Shown one piece after another: positions 30,732 through 34,710 of a stretch of 34,710 nucleotides of DNA (its first letter is position 1; each line of letters begins with the position of its first letter). The notes under the pieces were generated by a model. The model was not told the origin of the DNA. It saw only the letters and a program-made list of their open reading frames with translations, and made no database searches. This stretch comes from a virus, in IMG/VR virus record IMGVR_UViG_3300034072_000067, positions 1-34,710 of that record. One strand, 5' to 3'. The translations under genes and the position numbers were made by a program.

Positions 30732-30911
30732 TCGCATCGCTTCTGCTGCCAGCCATTTGATCTGTGATCGCTGGCTAGCTTCCTGCTCTGCCAGCAGCAG
30801 GCCGTACTCCAGCAAGGCGTTGTAATCCTTGGCGGCATGTAGCTGGCGCAACATGTTAGCGTTGGCAGCGCCATGAAATTGTGCTTCCATTGTGTGAACA
30901 AAAGGATTCAT
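30660..30911 (-). CDS. Antisense small protein beside the sigma gene (83 aa)
   Basis: A minus-strand ORF filling the gap between dCTP deaminase and the sigma factor. The product, MNPFVHTMEAQFHGAANANM and ALLEYGLLLAEQEASQRSQI with EPWHLDAAKDLLADL, is helical and well composed, so it looks real. An ATG three bases further upstream (30914) would overlap the sigma ATG on the other strand. Its end overlaps dCTP deaminase by 72 bases. No family recognised; its place beside the sigma gene invites the idea of a regulator, with no direct evidence. Confidence 0.6.
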   Translation of the reverse strand: MNPFVHTMEAQFHGAANANMLRQLHAAKDYNALLEYGLLLAEQEASQRSQIKWLAAEAMRSCSVEPWHLDAAKDLLADLTGRD

Positions 30912-30912
30912 C

Positions 30913-31812
30913 ATGTCTGACAGCATCAAAGACTATCTCAACAGTATTGCTAGACATCCACTGTTGACAGCGCAGCAAGAGATACAACTTGGCCGTCGTG
31001 TCGTCAGATGGAGAGAACTGCGCGACAAGGAGCAGTTAACCCCAGACGAGCGGCGCGAGCTGCGCAGCGGTGAACGCGCCCGTCAACGGTTTATTCAATC
31101 CAATCTGCAACTGGTCGTTCATGTAGCGCGCAAGTACGACCGCAGGCAGAACAAGACGCTAGAGCTGATGGATCTGATCCAAGAGGGCAATATCGGTCTT
31201 GCGCGTGCTGTTGAGTTGTTTGACCCCGCTCGGGGGTACAAGTTTTCGACTTATGCCTATTGGTGGATACGTCAAGGCATCACACGGGCGCTGATCATGC
31301 AGGATTCGATGATCAGACTGCCATCATCGCTGCATGAGCAGTTGTACAAGATTAACCGCACAGCACAAGATCTAACGCATAAGTTGTGCCGCCAGCCAAC
31401 ACTGATGGAGCTGGCTGATGCTACTGAGATGGATGCCAAAGATTTATCAATGATGCTGAAGCGTGCCTACAAGGTAACTAGCTTAGACCAAAAAGTGCAA
31501 GATGCCGAAAGCGGATCAATTTGCGACACCATTGCAGATCCATCTTGTCTTGAAGAAGATGTTGCAAGATCACAGGAAATAAACAGCATGATGAGATATT
31601 TTTGCAAGTATCTTGACCCGATTACGCAACAAGTAATACAGGCCAGAAACCTAGCCGTACCAGTCACTTGGACCGCTTTGGAAGATCAGATGAATATGAA
31701 CAAAACCAGACTGCAAAACATCGAACGTCGTGGCATGAATCGGCTGCGTATGCTGATGAGTAACCCTTTGGACGATACGCCGCTTGGACATGTCACCACC
31801 AACAATCCATAA
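30913..31812 (+). CDS. Sigma-70 family RNA polymerase sigma factor (group 2-like)
   Basis: A 299-residue sigma factor. Region 1.2: DSIKDYLNSIARHPLLTAQQ. Region 2: LVVHVARKYDRR, LMDLIQEGNIGLARAVELFD and GYKFSTYAYWWIRQGITRA (2.3-2.4). Region 3: SSLHEQLYKINRTAQDL and RQPTLMELADAT. Region 4 (about 235-285) is present but diverged, ending in TRLQNIERRGMNRLRML in place of the usual HTH 'RVRQIE'. The N-terminal part resembles cyanobacterial group 2 sigma factors. AAAGGA lies 7 bases before the ATG. It likely redirects host polymerase to phage promoters. The 3' half is A/T-rich. Confidence 0.92.
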   Translation: MSDSIKDYLNSIARHPLLTAQQEIQLGRRVVRWRELRDKEQLTPDERRELRSGERARQRFIQSNLQLVVHVARKYDRRQNKTLELMDLIQEGNIGLARAVELFDPARGYKFSTYAYWWIRQGITRALIMQDSMIRLPSSLHEQLYKINRTAQDLTHKLCRQPTLMELADATEMDAKDLSMMLKRAYKVTSLDQKVQDAESGSICDTIADPSCLEEDVARSQEINSMMRYFCKYLDPITQQVIQARNLAVPVTWTALEDQMNMNKTRLQNIERRGMNRLRMLMSNPLDDTPLGHVTTNNP

Positions 31813-31966
31813 AGTCGGAGATATATACAGGGTATGCCTCAACGGCATGTGTAAAGATCATCGCCAAGCATGGCAGGCACTGGTTTTTTATCACCAGATG
31901 CTTAATCAGTCAACCAATCCTGAATCTTTAACGCGCGATCTTCTGTCCAAGAAGTTTGACGGCTGA
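31790..31966 (+). CDS. Small hypothetical protein (58 aa) after the sigma gene
   Basis: Starting at the ATG at 31790 (overlapping the sigma gene by 23 bases), this gives MSPPTIHKVGDIYRVCLNGM, then CKDHRQAWQALVFYHQML. The composition looks protein-like. Its last 65 bases overlap the HNH gene on the other strand. It is the last gene of the rightward block. No family recognised. Confidence 0.5.
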   Translation: MSPPTIHKVGDIYRVCLNGMCKDHRQAWQALVFYHQMLNQSTNPESLTRDLLSKKFDG

Positions 31967-32201
31967 ACCATTCACGCCACTCGTTGCTGCCCTTTTTGCG
32001 GTTGCAGTTTTTGCAAGCAGGCACAAGATTAGATGCCACCGTAGCACCGCCCTTGTGCCGTGGTTTGACATGATCTAGCGTGTCAGCAGGTACACCACAG
32101 TAGGCGCATTCGTGGTTCCATGCCTCGAATAGTTGTTTTCTGAATAAATGCTTCGCATTGCGTTTCGTAATAAGGCTTGAGCCATCAATCAGATGATCCA
32201 C
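31902..32201 (-). CDS. HNH endonuclease
   Basis: A 99-residue GTG-started protein with a typical HNH domain: CAYCGVPADTLDHVKPRHKG (zinc Cys pair and the catalytic DH), then NLVPACKNCNRKKG (second Cys pair and Asn). HNH enzymes of this size in phages are often packaging-associated nucleases or small homing-type nucleases. It lies at the end of the leftward lysis group, away from terminase. The start overlaps the preceding gene by 17 bases. Confidence 0.88.
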   Translation of the reverse strand: MDHLIDGSSLITKRNAKHLFRKQLFEAWNHECAYCGVPADTLDHVKPRHKGGATVASNLVPACKNCNRKKGSNEWREWFSRQTSWTEDRALKIQDWLTD

Positions 32202-32367
32202 GCAATTCAGGGATAGGTAACACTTGGACCGCTAAGCCCAAGATGTGATCGTTTGACGGCGCTAACTCAGTGAGCCGCGCCACAAAGTCATCTGATACCT
32301 CTTGCGGATCCTCATTGTCGCTCTCAACGACGATGGTGTATTCAACCTCAAGGACGTACTGCCTCAT
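32185..32367 (-). CDS. Small hypothetical protein (60 aa)
   Basis: The ATG at 32367 overlaps the phosphoesterase stop (ATGA), which selects it over the upstream 32382 start. The product is acidic and beta-rich: MRQYVLEVEYTIVVESDNED, PQEVSDDFVARLTEL. No family recognised. It is translationally coupled between phosphoesterase and HNH genes. Confidence 0.6.
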   Translation of the reverse strand: MRQYVLEVEYTIVVESDNEDPQEVSDDFVARLTELAPSNDHILGLAVQVLPIPELRGSSD

Positions 32368-33215
32368 ACCGTCGGTCTGCATGTGATGTCAACACCACCG
32401 CGCTCTCTTGGTCTTAGCGTCATCCAGATACCACCTAGGGACTTTGGCATCACGATACGCTCGATCGCCCAACCGCCAGTAGCACCAAACTCTTGCTTGT
32501 AGGTGCCGGTTTGCAGGTGCCAGCGTTGCTCAACCCATGCCTTGCCATTTTCCGCGATGCGGTAACACGGGTGCGCAACGATGCTGCGCTCGTGGTTGTG
32601 ACCATTCACCATGATGTCAGCATCAGGCGCGATCTGCGCATAACGACCGCCCCCCATGGTGCCTTTGGTGACGATGCCGCCCCATGCGCCATGATGGAAG
32701 AACAGCGTGCAGCGGCGTGTTCTGCCTGCTTCTTGCCTGAACGCAAACCGCACAAAGCCTTGATAGCCCATGTGCTCGGTGACGGCACCATCGTTGCGCA
32801 TCAGCCGCACCACGTTCTCCAGCGGGTCGATCTCTTGATTGTTGAGCACAGCAGTTTCGTGATTGCCATCGCCCATCATCAGGATCATGTCGCCGTAAGG
32901 CTTGAGCAGATCGGCTGATTCGCGGAATACCAAGTCAAAGTAGTTACCGCCTAGGTGTTCTGGTCTGATGTCGCCTTTGCTGCCGCGACGGTCTTTCTTG
33001 CCTTGCATCAGGCACAACACATCACCAAACATCAATGCATGACCGCCAAGGGCTTTGCATTCTTCAAGGTGCTGCAGCAGCAGCCTGCGGTCGCATTTTG
33101 GGTTGTCGAGGTGAATGTCTGACAGCAGCAGGAACGTTGCCTCTTCCTTGTGGCTGTGATACGGTATGCGTATCTCTAGAAGCTCTGGCGATACTCGCGT
33201 CGATGTGATCGCCAT
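32364..33215 (-). CDS. Calcineurin-like metallophosphoesterase
   Basis: A 283-residue enzyme with the complete set of metal-binding motifs: SDIHLDNP (D33, H35), FGDVL (D65), GDGNHE (115-120), FFHHG (174-175) and VNGHNHER (205-208). Members cut phosphodiesters in nucleic acids, nucleotides or other compounds. In phages this family is common near DNA metabolism genes; the target here cannot be told. It is separated from the endolysin gene by 28 bases. Confidence 0.9.
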   Translation of the reverse strand: MAITSTRVSPELLEIRIPYHSHKEEATFLLLSDIHLDNPKCDRRLLLQHLEECKALGGHALMFGDVLCLMQGKKDRRGSKGDIRPEHLGGNYFDLVFRESADLLKPYGDMILMMGDGNHETAVLNNQEIDPLENVVRLMRNDGAVTEHMGYQGFVRFAFRQEAGRTRRCTLFFHHGAWGGIVTKGTMGGGRYAQIAPDADIMVNGHNHERSIVAHPCYRIAENGKAWVEQRWHLQTGTYKQEFGATGGWAIERIVMPKSLGGIWMTLRPRERGGVDITCRPTV

Positions 33216-33243
33216 GCCGTCTGTAGCGGCTTACACAGAAAGT

Positions 33244-34326
33244 CTAATAGTCCCATCTGACTCTTGGCCTGCCTTGACGTATCCCAAGATGCACGAAGCC
33301 TTTAGGCGCGCCATAACCGAGTGAATACGGCCATTGCTTATCGCACCAGCTCTGGACGGCTTTAATGTCAACGCCTTTGACGTAGAAGTCCACCGCACCG
33401 ACGCTGGGAGCGTTGTACAGGTGCTCTGATGCACTGGCACCACCTACTGAGCGATTGATTGCTGGCGGTCGATAGCCGCTGGTGATCACAATGGGCTTAC
33501 CGCCAAATGCGCTGCGCACACGCTCAAGGAATGCAGCCAGCTCAGCAGCCGTGTCAATTTGATGCTGATGGTCAAATCTGCGCGGTTCTTGATCAAGCGC
33601 AAACTCACCGATGCGGATATGTGGCGTGATGCGTGCGCTGAATGGGCTTTTGGGCGACAGCTTGGCAGGTTGCTGCTGGATCTCGACGCGGCTGCCAGAC
33701 CATAGTTTGCCTTCGGCTTCACGACGACGCCTAAGGCCAGCCTCGAAGCTGCTGCCGGGATTGCGATATAACAGCATCGCCTCAGGCACCGCAGGCCAGT
33801 CACGCTCACGCAGCCGCTTGCTGATCGTTTCAAAACCAGCAGCACCATAGAAGCCACTGCCGAGGTTGTAGGCAAAACTGATCAATGCAGATTTCTGATA
33901 ATCTTCCATCTCTTGCCAATGCGGCACGGTGGTGCGCAACCGCTCAGCAATGCTGTCAACCTCTTGCCGCAGAAGCATGTCAGCCTCGACGCGGTTGATC
34001 TTGTCGCCTTGCTTGACCCTGCGACCATCGGTGTAGCGCGTCGTACCCCAGCCGATTGTCCACACGCCAGCAGGGCACTTGTACGCCTCAAGGTGGCAGC
34101 CCTCGAACTGCTGGATTATCTTGAGCGCAGCGCTTAGGTCAGCCTGCTTGCCCGACTGGCTCCAAGTGCTAAACCACGGCTGATCCCTATTTAACAGATC
34201 AGGCGCAACCTTTAATAGCTGCTGCTCTAATTCAACGATGGCGGCAGCCTGATGCGGCAGCCCACGCCAGTACTTAAACAGCGCCTCAAGTCTGACTGGT
34301 GTCTTTGTCACGTTTCCATGGTGCAT
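33244..34326 (-). CDS. Bifunctional endolysin: GH24 muramidase plus M15 peptidase
   Basis: A 360-residue lysis enzyme. Residues 1-60 include LPHQAAAIVELEQQLLKVAP, an unassigned N-terminal segment. The GH24 lysozyme follows with an E-8-C-5-T catalytic motif: E75 in FEGCHLEAY, C84 and T90 in KCPAGVWTIGWGT. This is the accepted 'D/C' variant of the T4-lysozyme motif. The C-terminal domain resembles M15 peptidases: TSGYRPP, SEHLYN (H302) with VDF (D313), and GFVHLGI (H346). It would cut both glycan and peptide bonds in the cell wall. The start overlaps the frameshift extension of the preceding gene. Confidence 0.88.
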   Translation of the reverse strand: MHHGNVTKTPVRLEALFKYWRGLPHQAAAIVELEQQLLKVAPDLLNRDQPWFSTWSQSGKQADLSAALKIIQQFEGCHLEAYKCPAGVWTIGWGTTRYTDGRRVKQGDKINRVEADMLLRQEVDSIAERLRTTVPHWQEMEDYQKSALISFAYNLGSGFYGAAGFETISKRLRERDWPAVPEAMLLYRNPGSSFEAGLRRRREAEGKLWSGSRVEIQQQPAKLSPKSPFSARITPHIRIGEFALDQEPRRFDHQHQIDTAAELAAFLERVRSAFGGKPIVITSGYRPPAINRSVGGASASEHLYNAPSVGAVDFYVKGVDIKAVQSWCDKQWPYSLGYGAPKGFVHLGIRQGRPRVRWDY

Positions 34327-34546
34327 GAATGGACATGGCGCCGCCTAGCAATCGGCTATCGCCAGTTTGCAGCTCTGGATCTATCGGATGCTCTACTACT
34401 ACAGGCTCCGGCTCGGTAGGCTGTGCCGCGTGCCAATCAGCCTCAGCTTTGTCAAGCTTGGCAGGCAGCGTCAGCTCAAACCACCATTGCCTGATGGCTT
34501 GCTCTAGACGCCGCTCCCAAGCTGGCTTGCCGAAGCGGATCAGCCC
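34286..34546 (-). CDS. -1 frame extension of the holin-like gene (86 codons without own start)
   Basis: This ORF has no ATG, GTG or TTG near its beginning and directly continues the holin-like gene when ribosomes slip back one base at A AAA AAG. The joined product would be 45 plus 86 residues, 131 in all. The extension is soluble: GLIRFGKPAWERRLEQAIRQ, then WWFELTLPAKLDKAEADWHA and a Pro/Glu/Val-rich tail. The only alternative start is a CTG immediately after the slippery site. No family is recognised. It overlaps the endolysin start by 41 bases. Confidence 0.55.
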   Translation of the reverse strand, partial: GLIRFGKPAWERRLEQAIRQWWFELTLPAKLDKAEADWHAAQPTEPEPVVVEHPIDPELQTGDSRLLGGAMSIHAPWKRDKDTSQT

Positions 34547-34680
34547 TTTTTTGCTTTGATGGCACGCAGGGCGTGAAACACCAGTTGGATGATGCTGTTG
34601 TCACGCAGCGGCGACAGTGCGATCAGCTCAGACGCAGCAGCAACAACGATCCAAAAAGCAGGATGAGACAGAAATTCCAT
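34540..34680 (-). CDS. Holin-like small membrane protein (46 aa)
   Basis: The ORF starts at the ATG at 34680 and gives a membrane helix, HPAFWIVVAAASELIALSPL, followed by a charged end with LVFHALRAIKAKKG. A small membrane protein directly upstream of the endolysin is the classical position of a holin, which opens the inner membrane for the endolysin. The final codons form the dnaX-type slippery heptamer. A stop for a preceding leftward ORF is visible at 34682-34684; too little of that ORF is in the window to name. Confidence 0.6.
   Translation of the reverse strand: MEFLSHPAFWIVVAAASELIALSPLRDNSIIQLVFHALRAIKAKKG
34546..34552 (-). promoter_or_regulatory. Predicted -1 frameshift slippery heptamer in the holin-like gene
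   Basis: Minus strand A AAA AAG in the holin frame (codons GCA AAA AAG GGC TGA), the same heptamer as in E. coli dnaX. The stop follows after one codon. A -1 shift enters the open frame 34286-34546. No clear upstream Shine-Dalgarno stimulator and only weak downstream pairing (GCTT/AAGC around 34530) are visible. Confidence 0.5.
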
Positions 34681-34710
34681 GTCAGCACATAGGTGGCCGT
34701 GCTTCCAGCA

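Noticed and set aside
34540-34545. CTG start for the ORF 34286-34546
   Set aside because: No ribosome binding site fits, and CTG starts are rare; the slippery heptamer at exactly this point explains the frame better.
1-34710. Window as a complete circular genome
   Set aside because: Joining the right edge to the left edge does not give a sensible continuation of the cut tail gene, and the expected tail fibre/gpJ gene is missing, so the window is taken as a fragment.
1-34710. tRNA genes
   Set aside because: No cloverleaf with a conserved T-loop sequence was noticed in the gaps, which are all short; a covariance search was not possible here.

Overview
The window is a 34.7-kb piece of a tailed double-stranded DNA phage with a lambda-like, long non-contractile tail (siphovirus type). 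No integrase, repressor, tRNA, CRISPR array or insertion sequence was seen, so nothing here points to a temperate lifestyle. A cyanobacterial host is inferred from the sigma-70 family factor, whose N-terminal part resembles picocyanobacterial group 2 sigma factors, and from a C-terminal DGRHD/HPMH/LYTGL-type motif in a zinc-ribbon protein that I recall from small cyanobacterial proteins. The left edge cuts a tail gene, so the host-recognition proteins lie outside the window.

Region 1 (1-18330, leftward): structural, packaging and clamp genes. Read in transcription order from right to left they are: a ribbon-helix-helix protein, a small ORF, a DnaN-type sliding clamp, small and large terminase, small proteins, DUF4055-type portal, an SPP1 gp7-like head protein, several very small proteins, scaffold, major capsid protein, a likely decoration protein, head-tail connectors, tail terminator, two tandem tail-tube paralogues, the G/GT tail assembly chaperone with a -1 frameshift site, tape measure, and the lambda M, L, split K (JAB and NlpC/P60) and I-like tail-tip proteins. 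Genes are tightly coupled through ATGA or TGATG overlaps. One small gene (11060-11287) runs the other way.

Region 2 (18331-21210): a 12-bp iteron-like repeat array in two opposed blocks around a pyrimidine-rich core, next to an AEP-primase/D5-like helicase gene and a second small RHH gene. This is the best replication-origin candidate. A symmetrical pair of TTGACA elements at 21175-21210 looks like a divergent promoter pair separating leftward from rightward transcription.

Region 3 (21228-31966, rightward): nucleic-acid metabolism. It holds a small Cys-rich protein, an SNF2 helicase fused to a DNA methyltransferase, a nuclease-like hypothetical protein, a second SF2 helicase with a zinc ribbon, VRR-NUC nuclease, RecE-like exonuclease, Bet annealase, SSB, DUF3310, zinc ribbon, dCTP deaminase and the sigma factor. 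Together they suggest recombination-dependent replication, nucleotide-pool management, DNA modification and redirection of host transcription.

Region 4 (31902-34710, leftward): HNH endonuclease, a metallophosphoesterase, a two-domain endolysin (GH24 muramidase plus M15 peptidase) and a holin-like membrane protein. The holin-like ORF ends in a dnaX-type slippery heptamer that appears to join it to an 86-codon ORF with no ATG, GTG or TTG start near its beginning. The most notable points are this predicted lysis-gene frameshift, the iteron array, the phage sigma factor with a shared TTGAC/TACNNT promoter pattern, the helicase-methyltransferase fusion, and the tandem tail-tube genes.
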